Assembly (NCBI RefSeq): GCF_004216695.1 | Contig: NZ_SGXC01000003.1 | Location: forward strand, 124,001-188,000 | Origin: Pigmentiphaga kullae | GTDB lineage: Bacteria > Pseudomonadota > Gammaproteobacteria > Burkholderiales > Burkholderiaceae_B | Reading direction: 5' to 3' | Length of the DNA stretch: 64,000 bases | Part shown: positions 25,435-34,475 of the stretch, piece by piece | Numbering within the stretch: the first letter of the stretch is position 1 | How the letters are laid out: every line of letters begins with the position of its first letter | The notes under the pieces: generated by a model | What the model was told of the DNA's origin: nothing | The model's database searches: none | Seen by the model: only the letters and a program-made list of their open reading frames with translations | Position numbers and translations under genes: made by a program

Positions 25435-27543
25435 TCAGTTCTTCTGGCTTACCACGAGCTTGTTGCCACCGCTGCCGTCCATGTAGCCGCTGGTCGAGAA
25501 GTCGCATCCCGACGTGCAGGCGAAGGAGACGATGCCGGTGTTGTTGCCGTTGTCCTGCACCAGGACCCGGAACGTCGCCGGCTTGCCGTCGAAAGTGCCG
25601 TTGCCGTCGATCTGCACCGAATTCCTGGTTGCGGTGATGTCGCCGCTGGCATCGATCGCCGAGCCGAGTCGCGTCACCGAGGTCAGCTGGGCGTCATGAC
25701 CCTGTCCCTTGAGGGTCATGCTAGCCACGGCAGGGGCGCCGTTGCCGTTGCGGCTGGCCTCCACCGAGACGTCCAGGCTGCCCTTCGCCGAAGCCACTTT
25801 TCCCTTGACGCTCGCGCGGCGGCTCATGCATGGGTTGTATTCGGGGTTGGTCAACTCCACCGATACCAGGCCGCCTTGGTTCCATCCCGTGTAGTACAGG
25901 CAGTTCTCGGTGTCGTAGCGCGGGTCGGGGCGGGTGAAATCCATCTGGTCGCTGGTGTTGCGCTCCTTGATGTAGTAGGCGACTTCGATGGGATGGGTGG
26001 GGTCCTTCCAGTCCACGAAGCGCATGCCGCCGTAGGCGCTCGCATAGACCGCCAGGCGCATGTTGCTACGGTCGTCAAAGCCGAGATAGTGCGTCATGCC
26101 TGCCCAGGTATCTTCGGCCAGGTTCTTCTCGCAGTTCTCGGGCTTGTTGGCGTCGGACTTGTAGGTGCCGACGACTTGCGGGTTCTTCTCGTCCGAGATG
26201 TCGATCATGCGGGCGTAGGATTGGTGCGCGCAGATTCCCGAAGGTGTGCCGCCCAGGCCGCCGCCCGACTCTTCGGTCGAAACGATGTATTCCTTGCCGT
26301 TGACGTGGCGCACCCATTCGGTCGCATGGGCCGATGCCGTTTCGCCGTTGCCGAAGTCGGGGTCGATCATCTGCTTGTCGTCGCACCACGAGACGAAGCT
26401 GATGTACTTCAACTTCGGGTTGGGCACACGCTTGACGATGTCGCTCGAGTCCATGATGAGCAGGCCGTTGCCGCAGCGTTGGGTTCTTGCCTCGATGGCG
26501 GTCTTGTTGCCTCCACCCAGGGAGTTGGTGCCGCCATATAGCGCCATGTAGACGCGCGTTCCATCGTTATTGGTGCTGACGTCGTGGAAGTGGGTCGTGT
26601 TCAGGATCTTCCAGTCAAGATTGTCCTGGACTGCCTGGGGCAGGTCCAGGCGGTTCCAGTTCAGCAGGGACTTCGGTTTCCTGGGGTCCGAGAGGTCGGT
26701 CACATGCATGTCGATGCGATTGACGGCCTCGGGAACGACCTGGTTCTTGTTGCCGTTGTCGACGTTGCCGCGGCCGATGATCGGATCGCCGCTGAACGGG
26801 ATGCCGTAGTAGGTCTTGCCGTCGGGCGTGAGCCAGCCGTCGTGGTTGCCTTGGGGCGTGTTGTAGGTGGTGCTGAGCGGAACGGGGTGCAGGCAGTCGC
26901 TGACGTCGTAGACGTCCAGCGGGTTGGTGACCTTCCCGTCCACGGTGGGACCGTTGTCCTTGTAGGCGCCGATCATGATGTTGCCCTGGAGTTCGAGCGC
27001 CGAGTAGGCGCGGATCATCGCGGGCGTGCGCAGGATTTTTCCGTACGGGTTCGGGCCGGCCGGGTCGAAGGACGCGTGGCCGACCTGGTCGTCGTCGGGT
27101 GTGACCGCCATCTTCGTCGGGGTCTTCATGTCGAAGACGATGGTGCCGACGTACTGTTTCTGGTCGGTAATCGGTTGGCCCAGTGCATCCTTGGCGCCAT
27201 CGCGCCGGGAAGCGTAGGCGCAGCGGTCCTTCAACTGCAGGTCGCCGAAGGCGCCGCGATCGAACAGCTTGTGCTGGGCGACTTTGCGCGCGCCGCACCA
27301 GAAGCCCTTGAAGGTCACCTCGTTCCTGGCGGGGCCGCGATCGGCCGCGGGGATTCCGCCACGGATGCCGGTCTCGGGCTGGTCGCCGGGGCCTGGCTCG
27401 CAGTAGTCGATCTTCTTGGCCGGGATGGGGTCGCCGGCGACGGGTGTGTCCGTGCCGGGCACCGGGCTGTCGTCGCTGCCGCAGGCGGCGATCAACGCAG
27501 CCGTGGCCAGGGCGACCATCGATAGGCCTATATGCGTTTTCAC
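25435..27543 (-). CDS. Large LVIVD-repeat lipoprotein
   Basis: A 702-aa outer-surface or periplasmic protein. The signal peptide ends in lipobox IAAC (Cys21). The middle part (about residues 150-560) contains LVIVD-like beta-propeller repeats such as NPLDVYDVSD, MHVTDLSDPRKP, ARMIDISDEKNPQVV and GMRFVDWKDPTHP. Residues 585-702 form a separate beta-rich domain. It has several cysteines and an HFHDV motif but no enzyme signature I recognise. The upstream membrane-anchored gene (27602-28189) is on the same strand 58 bases away. Function unknown; a binding or scaffold role is plausible. Confidence 0.75.
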   Translation of the reverse strand: MKTHIGLSMVALATAALIAACGSDDSPVPGTDTPVAGDPIPAKKIDYCEPGPGDQPETGIRGGIPAADRGPARNEVTFKGFWCGARKVAQHKLFDRGAFGDLQLKDRCAYASRRDGAKDALGQPITDQKQYVGTIVFDMKTPTKMAVTPDDDQVGHASFDPAGPNPYGKILRTPAMIRAYSALELQGNIMIGAYKDNGPTVDGKVTNPLDVYDVSDCLHPVPLSTTYNTPQGNHDGWLTPDGKTYYGIPFSGDPIIGRGNVDNGNKNQVVPEAVNRIDMHVTDLSDPRKPKSLLNWNRLDLPQAVQDNLDWKILNTTHFHDVSTNNDGTRVYMALYGGTNSLGGGNKTAIEARTQRCGNGLLIMDSSDIVKRVPNPKLKYISFVSWCDDKQMIDPDFGNGETASAHATEWVRHVNGKEYIVSTEESGGGLGGTPSGICAHQSYARMIDISDEKNPQVVGTYKSDANKPENCEKNLAEDTWAGMTHYLGFDDRSNMRLAVYASAYGGMRFVDWKDPTHPIEVAYYIKERNTSDQMDFTRPDPRYDTENCLYYTGWNQGGLVSVELTNPEYNPCMSRRASVKGKVASAKGSLDVSVEASRNGNGAPAVASMTLKGQGHDAQLTSVTRLGSAIDASGDITATRNSVQIDGNGTFDGKPATFRVLVQDNGNNTGIVSFACTSGCDFSTSGYMDGSGGNKLVVSQKN

Positions 27544-27601
27544 GGGGTGTCTCCTCTCGTTTCAGAGTGGTTGTGGGTAAGCGGAGCGGGGAGTATTCGG
27601 G

Positions 27602-28189
27602 TCAATGCCCTTCGACTTCGTTCCCGGGCGCGGGTCCTCTGTACGCCTCGGGGAGTTGCTCGATGGGAAGCAGGGGAGGCGCAGCGGCGGCGCCGGCCGG
27701 CGGGAGCGGTTCGGCATCGGCCGGGGCCGCGGCTGCCTGGGGCCAGGTTTCGATCACGACAGGTCCCCCCATGCCAGTCAGCACGACCCGGTCGGTTTCG
27801 ATTCCGGTAACGACGAGATCTTCGACGCGGTCGCCCACGCGAAGCTGCAACAGCCGCGAATCGGTTGTGTGCCGCACCATCGCGAAACTGCTCGAGCCGC
27901 CGACGACCGTGCCCTCCAGCTTGAACGCCGGCGCAGGCGAGGAAGTCGAGGCCCGGATCGGTGCAGCGGATTCAGCCGTATCGGGAGCGCACATCGGAGC
28001 GGAGTCCGGGAGCAAGGCGGCCGCCGGCTCGGTCGGATCGTCGCGCCATGGCTGCCACCACATCCCCGCCAGTACGGCAACGATCGTGGCCAGGAGCCAC
28101 CACGGCCAGGGTTTTCTCTCTGTCAGGGAAGAGTGCATGTCATGTTGTTCAAATTCATCGATGCGGATCACCGAAGTCGTGTGAGCCAT
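27602..28189 (-). CDS. GspC/GspN-like type II secretion protein domain, orphan
   Basis: A 195-aa bitopic membrane protein: cytoplasmic N-terminus, one TM segment at about residues 29-44 (WPWWLLATIVAVLAGM), then a periplasmic domain with LEGTVVGGSSSFAMVRH and RVGDRVEDLVVTGIETDRVVL, the pattern of the GspC homology region. It has a proline/alanine-rich tail. No other type II secretion genes are in view. An alternative start 17 codons in is possible. It could be a remnant, an assembly factor for the neighbouring lipoprotein, or part of a distant system. Confidence 0.6.
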   Translation of the reverse strand: MAHTTSVIRIDEFEQHDMHSSLTERKPWPWWLLATIVAVLAGMWWQPWRDDPTEPAAALLPDSAPMCAPDTAESAAPIRASTSSPAPAFKLEGTVVGGSSSFAMVRHTTDSRLLQLRVGDRVEDLVVTGIETDRVVLTGMGGPVVIETWPQAAAAPADAEPLPPAGAAAAPPLLPIEQLPEAYRGPAPGNEVEGH

Positions 28190-28458
28190 GGCCGTGGCCC
28201 CGGTTATAGTCGCGGCCCCGGTACGCCGGAAGACAACCGGCGGTTAACTCGTTCGGCATAGGTGAACGGACCGGCACCGCCACCGAGACCCCGTGCCCGA
28301 GGTACTCATCGAAAACCCGCGTGGATGCTTGCTCTCCCACGTGCAGCCGGTATTTTCTCCACACGCGAACCCTGATCGGCGGCTGGCCCCGCCCCTCTTG
28401 CCCGCGCCCGCGGCGCTGGTTGATACTGCGAGCCTTCAAGCAAAGGACGGGGACGACG

Positions 28459-28929
28459 ATGTTGCTGAAATGGATCTCCAGCGGTGCTCGGGCCTCGTTG
28501 ATGGCTGGCGCCTTGCTGTTGGCGCTGGATGCCTCGGCCGACCCCGCATGGCGCGGCGGCATGCTGTTAGCCGGGCACGACCCGATCGTCGATCCTGTAC
28601 TGCGCCGCTTTCCCGGCAAGGTGACCGGTCTTGGTTCAGCCAACAAGGCGGGCCGGATCTACACGCTGCGTCTCCAGCCGCTTGGCCCGAAAGCGGTGCC
28701 GCCCGTACCCAATGCACTGCGCGGCTGGCGGTTGACCGTGTTGAAAGGCGCGCGTTTCGGGAACGTCTACTGGGTCCAGAGCAATACCGCGGATGCGATC
28801 ACCGTGCGCAGCAAGGATGGTTCGCTGGAGGGAATGGCCCCGGGTGACCTGTTCGTCGTCGAAGAGCTGGACCCCAATCCGCCGGCGACCTCGCTTGGCG
28901 ACGACAGGGGCAAGCAGCGTGTGGCCTGA
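28459..28929 (+). CDS. Hypothetical exported protein
   Basis: A 156-aa protein with an N-terminal hydrophobic export signal (ASLMAGALLLALDASADP). The ATG at 28459 follows GGACGGGGACG; the frame is open for 46 more codons, but those do not look coding. The mature part is beta-rich with GWRLTVLKGARFGNVYWVQS and MAPGDLFVVEELD. No family recognised. The next gene follows after 4 bases, so they are likely co-transcribed and divergent from the GspC-like gene. Confidence 0.6.
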   Translation: MLLKWISSGARASLMAGALLLALDASADPAWRGGMLLAGHDPIVDPVLRRFPGKVTGLGSANKAGRIYTLRLQPLGPKAVPPVPNALRGWRLTVLKGARFGNVYWVQSNTADAITVRSKDGSLEGMAPGDLFVVEELDPNPPATSLGDDRGKQRVA

Positions 28930-28933
28930 ACGG

Positions 28934-29413
28934 ATGCGTCCGCTGCTCGTGGCCACGGGCCTGGCTCTGGCCGGCTCGGCGTGGGCGCAAAGCGGGAAAC
29001 TTCCCGCCGATGCGGTCGACGGCTTCCATGCCGCCCTCAAGCGCAAGGATACGGGAGCGGCGCTTTCGCACCTGGACCGCGGGCTGGTCGTATTCGAGTT
29101 CGGCACCATGGACGCGACGGTCGAAGCCTACGCGTTGAGCCATCTGCCGAGCGACATCGACATGGCCGCCGTTTCCGATTGGAAGTTGCAGGCCAGGCGT
29201 CTGGGCGGCAGCGGCAACGAACGCTGGGTGCTGAGCACTTACCGCGTCACGGGCAAGCTGCCCAACGGCAGGGAAATCGACCAGGTCACGCTGGAGACGG
29301 CGATCGTGCGGCGTGTCGGCGACAGCTTCCGCATCGTCCACCTGCATTGGTCGAGCGATAAAAGCGACTTCCAGTCCTGGGCGCAGGCGCAGCAGCAGCG
29401 CCCCGCGCCCTGA
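28934..29413 (+). CDS. Exported SnoaL/DUF4440-like small protein
   Basis: A 159-aa protein with signal peptide (MRPLLVATGLALAGSAWAQ) and a mature domain with the nuclear-transport-factor-2-like pattern of SnoaL/DUF4440 proteins: AVDGFHAALKRKDTGAALSHLD at the start and SFRIVHLHWSSDKSD near the end. Such domains bind small ligands or act as simple isomerases. GTG at 28919 is an alternative start overlapping the previous gene. Function unknown. Confidence 0.65.
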   Translation: MRPLLVATGLALAGSAWAQSGKLPADAVDGFHAALKRKDTGAALSHLDRGLVVFEFGTMDATVEAYALSHLPSDIDMAAVSDWKLQARRLGGSGNERWVLSTYRVTGKLPNGREIDQVTLETAIVRRVGDSFRIVHLHWSSDKSDFQSWAQAQQQRPAP

Positions 29414-29422
29414 TATCGGATA

Positions 29423-30859
29423 TCAGCCCACGATGGGCTGGGCCATGATCCACAGGCTCAGGCTGGTATAGGCCACCATTAGCGCGAGCATCGGCAACTG
29501 GCTGATCATCGCCGCGCGGTGGCTGGCGAAACGCCGCGCCGCTTCGACGTGCGCGACGATGACCGCCAGCACATGGCCGACGACGATCAGCGTGACCGCA
29601 ACGTACCAGTAGACGGCCGGACCGAGGATGCCCAGGTCGACGGCGCGCCCGCGCGTGCCGAACAGATTCCAGCCCCAGCCGAACGGATCCGACGCGAGAG
29701 GGATGATGAACTGGCCGGTGGTCAGCAGCAGCGACGCGTAGTGCGCCAGGTGGTAGGCCACGGCGATCGGCACCAGGCTCCAGACCATTGCGTTCAGGTC
29801 CGCCTGGGCACGGGCGGCGCGGGCCGTTTCGCCGGCCAGGCGCAACATCCATGCACTGACCCCGCGAAAAATCAGCACGAAGGCGATCGGGAACAGCAAC
29901 AGCAGCAAGGTGTTCAGCCACTGTGTCTCATCCAGCGCCGTCACGGAGGAAAGCGTGAACAGTGTCTCGGCCACGGGGCGCGACATCTGCGCGGCGGTTC
30001 CGATGCGATCCATCAGGGGCGTCTCGTGGAAGCCGTCGAAGGTAACGGTTGCCAGCATCAGCAGTACGAAGGCCGCCACGGAATTGGACACCGGCTCCTT
30101 CGTCAGCAGCCCGGCGGCGTAGGGGCGCAGGCGCAGGCACGCGGGTTCGGTCGGTGTCGAACCGCATATTTCCAGAGGCGCAAAGCGGCCCAGCACCCGG
30201 AACACCATCGCGAATGCGTCGGCCTGGCGGCGCCAGGCCTCCACACCGAACAGCAGCATGCCTATCCAGCCCAGCACCGAATACGCCAGCAGGGCGGTGG
30301 CGATGGCGCCCGGCACGTCCTTGTCCTGCCAGATCAGTTCGGCCCAGGCGAAGGCGAAGAACAAGACGACCGCCGGCCACGCGGCCCATCGCGCCGGGTA
30401 AGTCCAGCCCAGCGATTCCCGGCGGCCGATCACGCGCACGGCCGCGCGATACAGCGTTGGCAGCGGGTTGACGATCTCCCACAGATCGCCGATCAGCGCG
30501 CAGAAGAAGGCCATGCCCACCCACCACAGCACCCAGACCATGGTGACGGAGAGGTTCGCATACGCGTCGGCATTGCCGTAGAAGCCGGTGGCCAGGGTCA
30601 GCAGGAACAGTGCGCAACTGACGGTGCGCAGTACGGCAGCGAGCGGATGGGCCACGCGGCGCAGCAGGGAGAACCGCAGCAGATCGGTGCTTCGAAGGAA
30701 GGCTGCGCCGAAGTCGCGTTGGCGCGCGAACAGCGCCAGCGCCGCGAAGGTGAGCACGATGGTCGCGCCGGCCCCGGTCAGCCACAGCCACAGGGGCAGC
30801 GGCAGATCGAAGCGCTGCCCGAATCCGTGCGCATGCGCTTCGGGCGTGGCGGCTGCCAT
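29423..30859 (-). CDS. Polytopic membrane protein of unknown function
   Basis: About 478 aa with ten or more hydrophobic helices, mostly periplasm/inner membrane. A signal-like start precedes HAHGFGQRFDLPLPLWLWL. The start is uncertain: ATG at 30859 is used, but TTG at 30886 or an earlier codon up to 30970 is possible. Several histidines and conserved-looking WEIVNPLP and SDPFGWGWNLFG segments occur. It follows a cupredoxin-like gene on the same strand, so a metal- or redox-related role is possible. I do not recognise the family with certainty. Confidence 0.65.
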   Translation of the reverse strand: MAAATPEAHAHGFGQRFDLPLPLWLWLTGAGATIVLTFAALALFARQRDFGAAFLRSTDLLRFSLLRRVAHPLAAVLRTVSCALFLLTLATGFYGNADAYANLSVTMVWVLWWVGMAFFCALIGDLWEIVNPLPTLYRAAVRVIGRRESLGWTYPARWAAWPAVVLFFAFAWAELIWQDKDVPGAIATALLAYSVLGWIGMLLFGVEAWRRQADAFAMVFRVLGRFAPLEICGSTPTEPACLRLRPYAAGLLTKEPVSNSVAAFVLLMLATVTFDGFHETPLMDRIGTAAQMSRPVAETLFTLSSVTALDETQWLNTLLLLLFPIAFVLIFRGVSAWMLRLAGETARAARAQADLNAMVWSLVPIAVAYHLAHYASLLLTTGQFIIPLASDPFGWGWNLFGTRGRAVDLGILGPAVYWYVAVTLIVVGHVLAVIVAHVEAARRFASHRAAMISQLPMLALMVAYTSLSLWIMAQPIVG

Positions 30860-30920
30860 GGCCAGAACCGGAAATGCCCCGCTCAACCCTCGCGATAGGG
30901 ATCTGCTCGGCGCCGCGCCG

Positions 30921-31280
30921 CTATGGATGGACTTCGATGAATAGCACGGCACGATGATTGCCAGCCCCATGGGTATGCACGTGCACCGGAAAGCGGCCCG
31001 CCAGATCGGCCTTGAATGCCAGCAGCGCCGGCGCCGGCGGTTCGACCTTGATCTCGATCTCGTAACCATGCAGGTGCAGCATCATCGGCCGCTCGCTGGT
31101 CAGGCTGACCCGGACCTGGTCGCCCTTGCGCACCTTCAGCGTCTCGTCGCCCTTGACGCGGCCGCCAACGATCGAGATGGAAAAGGATTGCGTGGAAGCT
31201 GCGGCAGCGACGGCGGCGGTGCCGCCGAACGCCGCCACCGCCACCCATGCGATCAGCCGCCGGCGCGCAAGGTCCGTCAT
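30921..31280 (-). CDS. Small exported cupredoxin-like protein
   Basis: A 119-aa protein; the ATG at 31278-31280 follows GGAGGC. An export signal with an RRRL motif (ARRRLIAWVAVAAFGGTAAV) is followed by a single cupredoxin-like beta domain. Histidine-rich stretches MMLHLHGYE and FPVHVHTHGAGNHRAV could bind metal, but the cysteine of classical blue copper sites is missing. Upstream of, and probably co-transcribed with, the polytopic membrane protein. Confidence 0.65.
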   Translation of the reverse strand: MTDLARRRLIAWVAVAAFGGTAAVAAAASTQSFSISIVGGRVKGDETLKVRKGDQVRVSLTSERPMMLHLHGYEIEIKVEPPAPALLAFKADLAGRFPVHVHTHGAGNHRAVLFIEVHP

Positions 31281-31294
31281 GGCAGCCTCCGTGT

Positions 31295-32275
31295 TCATTG
31301 CACGTACTGTTGGCCGGCGGCCTTGATGACCGCGCCCCATTTCTCTATTTCGGCCTCGACGAATTGCTTCTGTTCGGGGCCATTGACCCGGGCGTCGTTG
31401 ATGATGACCGCGCCCAGCCCTTCCTGGCTTTTCACGAAGACGGGGTCTTTCAGGGCAAGCTTCAGCGCCGAGTTGAGCCTGTCGGTGATCGCCTTGGGCG
31501 TGCCCTTGGGGGCGAAGAGACCGTGCCAGATCGTGACGTTAAAGCCCTTCAGCCCGCTTTCATCCAGGGTGGGCAGCGCGGCCAGCGCCGGCGTCTTCAA
31601 CCGTTGCTGGGTCGTCACCGCGAACGCCTTGACCATGCCGGCCTCGATCTGAGCGGTGGTGTTGGTGGTCTGGTCGCACATCAGATCGACCTGGCCGCTG
31701 ATGAGATCGGTCATCGCCGGCGCGGTGCCCTTGTACGAAATGGGCTGCATCTCGACCTTGAGCGCATCCTGGAGCATGAGTCCGCACAGGTGCGAGGCGG
31801 AGCCGACACCGGCGTTGGCGAGGTTGATCTTGCCTCGATGGCCGTCCAGCCACTTGCGCAGTTCGGTAAAGTTGTTGGCGGGCAGTTTCTTCGTGCTGAT
31901 GACGGTCATCGGCACTTCATTGACCATGCCCAGGTACTCGAAATCCTCGAGGGTCTTGTAGGGCAGCTTGCTGTACAGCGCGGGCGAGGTGGCCAGGCTG
32001 ACGTGGTGCAGCAGCAGCGTGTAGCCATCGTTGGGGGCGCGCGCCGCCTTGGCGGCCCCGATCGTGCCGCCGGCGCCGCCGGCGTTGTCGACGAGGACCA
32101 CGATGTTGCCCAACTGCTTGCGCAGCGCTTCCGCGAAGTCGCGTGCCACCTTGTCGGTCGGCCCGCCGGCGGCGAACGGCACGACGAGCGTTATCGGTTT
32201 CTCGGGATATTCGGCCCAGGCGGGAAGTGCGGCGGTGGCCGCCATGGCCATCGCGATCATGGACAGACGCTTCAT
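31295..32275 (-). CDS. Bug family periplasmic receptor
   Basis: A 326-aa receptor. The ATG at 32273-32275 gives a signal peptide ending in PAWAEYPEKP, then ITLVVPFAAGGPTDKVAR and DNAGGAGGTIGAAKAARA. Typical length and motifs for tripartite tricarboxylate receptors. Upstream starts would add non-family residues. It lies 14 bases upstream of the cupredoxin-like gene on the same strand, so it may lead a three-gene operon. Its ligand is unknown. Confidence 0.92.
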   Translation of the reverse strand: MKRLSMIAMAMAATAALPAWAEYPEKPITLVVPFAAGGPTDKVARDFAEALRKQLGNIVVLVDNAGGAGGTIGAAKAARAPNDGYTLLLHHVSLATSPALYSKLPYKTLEDFEYLGMVNEVPMTVISTKKLPANNFTELRKWLDGHRGKINLANAGVGSASHLCGLMLQDALKVEMQPISYKGTAPAMTDLISGQVDLMCDQTTNTTAQIEAGMVKAFAVTTQQRLKTPALAALPTLDESGLKGFNVTIWHGLFAPKGTPKAITDRLNSALKLALKDPVFVKSQEGLGAVIINDARVNGPEQKQFVEAEIEKWGAVIKAAGQQYVQ

Positions 32276-32350
32276 CGGTCGTCTCGCAGAATGTGAAAGG
32301 GCGATCCTATCGAGGGCGTGAGCGGTGCAGAAGACGCGCAATCGTTAATT

Positions 32351-32388
32351 CGTTCACTTCGGGTGAACGCCAGGTTAGGCCGGCCTAA
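32351..32388. promoter_or_regulatory. Two adjacent palindromes between divergent genes
   Basis: CGTTCAC-TTCGG-GTGAACG at 32351-32369 and, 5 bases further, the perfect 14-bp palindrome TTAGGCCGGCCTAA at 32375-32388. Both lie between the leftward Bug gene and the rightward lipoprotein gene. They could be operators or hairpins; no regulator gene is adjacent. Confidence 0.35.
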
Positions 32389-32452
32389 GCGTGGAAATCA
32401 GGGCGCCTAATGGTGTCGCCAACGTGCTACGGCCTCACCACCTGGGGAAAAG

Positions 32453-32482
32453 TTGTGTCAATATGCGACAAAGACGTATATA
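32453..32482 (+). promoter_or_regulatory. Candidate promoter of the 32507 lipoprotein
   Basis: -35-like TTGTGT (32453-32458), 18-base spacer and TATATA (32477-32482), which would leave a short leader of about 18 bases before the ATG. Confidence 0.4.
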
Positions 32483-32506
32483 CCTAAACAAATCCCTGGG
32501 GGGAAA

Positions 32507-34372
32507 ATGAAGATGACATGGCGGCGGTCGCTGCGGGTGTGGCTCGTGCTTGGCGCTTTGGTCCTGGTTTCTTGCGGTGGTGGCGAAGGGGGAGGATCAA
32601 CTCCGCCCGGAGCAGAGGCTGGCGGTGATGGTGCTGGTAGCGGTGATGGCGGTGGTGGAACGACCAATCCAGGCGGAGAGTCGCCCGGGACGCCGAATGA
32701 AGGAGAGGATCCTGCCTTGCTGCCTACCCTGAGTGAGGACAGCAATCCCACGGGTCCACGGCTGGACCTGGGTGGCCGGGACTATTTTCCGTTGAATGCG
32801 GGAGATTCCTGGGTATTTTCCAGCTCAGAAGGAAGCACGCTGACACGCCGGGTCACCAATGCGGCGGCGGATGGCAAGCGAGATCTTGAAGAGACGGATT
32901 CCGTGGCTGGGCTGGTCTCGCAACTGACCTACTCCCTAAGTGCCGATGGAGTGGTTGTCCATGATCCGGCTGGTGCCAAGGATGACTTGCCCGAGTTGTA
33001 TCGAGTCCTGCCGTCCCTGATCGAGTATCCGGTACCTTTCTATCCCGTCGATGGCGTGCGGCGCATAGTCCGGCAAGGCAATGCCGGCGTAGATCTGGAC
33101 GGAGACGGGAAATCCGACTTCTATCGATTCAGCTTCGAGCAGGTCTTCAAGGGCTTTAAAGGTCGTACTGTTATGGGGCGGACGGTGAATACCGCGCACT
33201 ATTCGTCGACGGCCACGGCAACCGTCCAACTGACTGGTGGCGTGAAGCCTGCACACACCGTTGTTGCGCAGGAAGAGGTTTATCTGGCGGCCGGTGTCGG
33301 ACCGGTCTACATGGAGCGTTCCGCGAAGCGGGAGACAGGAGAGTGGAAGGTGGCTCCCCATACCTTGACCCTGCAGAGCGCGGTGGTGGGCGGCAACGCC
33401 GTCATCTTCGATACCGACGGAGAAATCGTGCGGGACGCCGTGTCCGTTACCGATATCTCCGTGTCTCATAACGACCTCGTCTATGACCGTATCGGGAATG
33501 TGTATTACGCATCGGTGCCCGCGTGGGTTTCCGCCGTAGGAAATCGGCTCGCCATCATCAGTGCGCAGACCGGCTCGGTTGGATATTCTCCCGTAGTCGG
33601 CTCTGATCCCGGGGCCTTGGCGGTCTCCGCGTCAGGAGATGTCTTGTATGTCGGGTTGAATGGATCCGGTGAAGTCGCGCGATTCTCGTTGCCGGAGATG
33701 ACGCTCATCGACCGAGTCAAACTCCCGGTTTACGCCTTCTCCTTTCAGACGAACGCCGAGACGATCAGCGTTTCTCCGATTGACTCGTCGGTTGTCGTCG
33801 TATCGCTTACGGCCCCAGAAGTGTCGCCGGGGCATGCGGGCGTGGTGCTGATTCGCAATGGGGTTCTCCAGCCCCGTGCATTACCGGCATATGACGGTGG
33901 TAATGTCGTCGCATTCGATCCGGCAGGGACCCGGGTGTGGGGTCTGGACGCATACGCAGGCAGTCTGGAGCAAATCTACAGGATTGGCGTCCGGACCGAC
34001 GGTTTGGAACTGGAAAGCGTTGTCCAGGTGCCAGTAGCTTTGCCCTCGATACCTCAGGAAAGGAACGGCATGTTGCTTGCCGGGGAGGTGGTCTTGAGCG
34101 CTGCCGATCTGGCATTGCAGGCGACGTTGCCGGCAAGCAGCATATGCAGTTTTGTCGGAAACATACCTCGTATAGTCTGCGTGCAGAATGGCGGCGGATC
34201 CGGTGTCAATAAATTGAATTTCTTCTCGGATCCTTATACGCGGACTGGAAGGCTGAGCCTAGGTATGACCGCCGATATCTCGAACTGGAAGCTTGTTCCC
34301 GGTCCGCGTGGTCAGCTCGCGATCAGACGCTATGGCTCCGTAACTCTCGTCCAAGACCCATTGCTGGAGTGA
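32507..34372 (+). CDS. Large lipoprotein with beta-propeller-like C-terminal part
   Basis: A 621-aa protein with lipobox LVSC (Cys23), a long Gly/Ser/Pro linker (about 24-70) and two folded regions. Residues 85-300 start with YFPLNAGDSWVFSS. The C-terminal half has repeats such as VSASGDVLYVGLNGSGEVARF and VVAFDPAGTRVWGLD, typical of YVTN-like propellers. The ATG follows CTGGGGGG. Third codon positions are noticeably richer in A/T than in flanking genes, which suggests acquired DNA. No operon partner. Function unknown, perhaps cell-surface binding. Confidence 0.75.
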   Translation: MKMTWRRSLRVWLVLGALVLVSCGGGEGGGSTPPGAEAGGDGAGSGDGGGGTTNPGGESPGTPNEGEDPALLPTLSEDSNPTGPRLDLGGRDYFPLNAGDSWVFSSSEGSTLTRRVTNAAADGKRDLEETDSVAGLVSQLTYSLSADGVVVHDPAGAKDDLPELYRVLPSLIEYPVPFYPVDGVRRIVRQGNAGVDLDGDGKSDFYRFSFEQVFKGFKGRTVMGRTVNTAHYSSTATATVQLTGGVKPAHTVVAQEEVYLAAGVGPVYMERSAKRETGEWKVAPHTLTLQSAVVGGNAVIFDTDGEIVRDAVSVTDISVSHNDLVYDRIGNVYYASVPAWVSAVGNRLAIISAQTGSVGYSPVVGSDPGALAVSASGDVLYVGLNGSGEVARFSLPEMTLIDRVKLPVYAFSFQTNAETISVSPIDSSVVVVSLTAPEVSPGHAGVVLIRNGVLQPRALPAYDGGNVVAFDPAGTRVWGLDAYAGSLEQIYRIGVRTDGLELESVVQVPVALPSIPQERNGMLLAGEVVLSAADLALQATLPASSICSFVGNIPRIVCVQNGGGSGVNKLNFFSDPYTRTGRLSLGMTADISNWKLVPGPRGQLAIRRYGSVTLVQDPLLE

Positions 34373-34383
34373 ACCGCAGGCTG

Positions 34384-34407
34384 GCCCTGTCACCGCGGCG
34401 ACAGGGC
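34384..34407 (+). terminator. Possible terminator hairpin
   Basis: A perfect 8-bp stem GCCCTGTC / GACAGGGC with an 8-base loop, located 11 bases after the lipoprotein stop. No U-tract follows, so it may only slow or protect transcripts. Confidence 0.4.
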
Positions 34408-34475
34408 AGTATCGCGAGGCGCGTTTGCTATTATTGGCCGCGCCTGCCAGCGCTACATGAAACACTAGACCGCGA

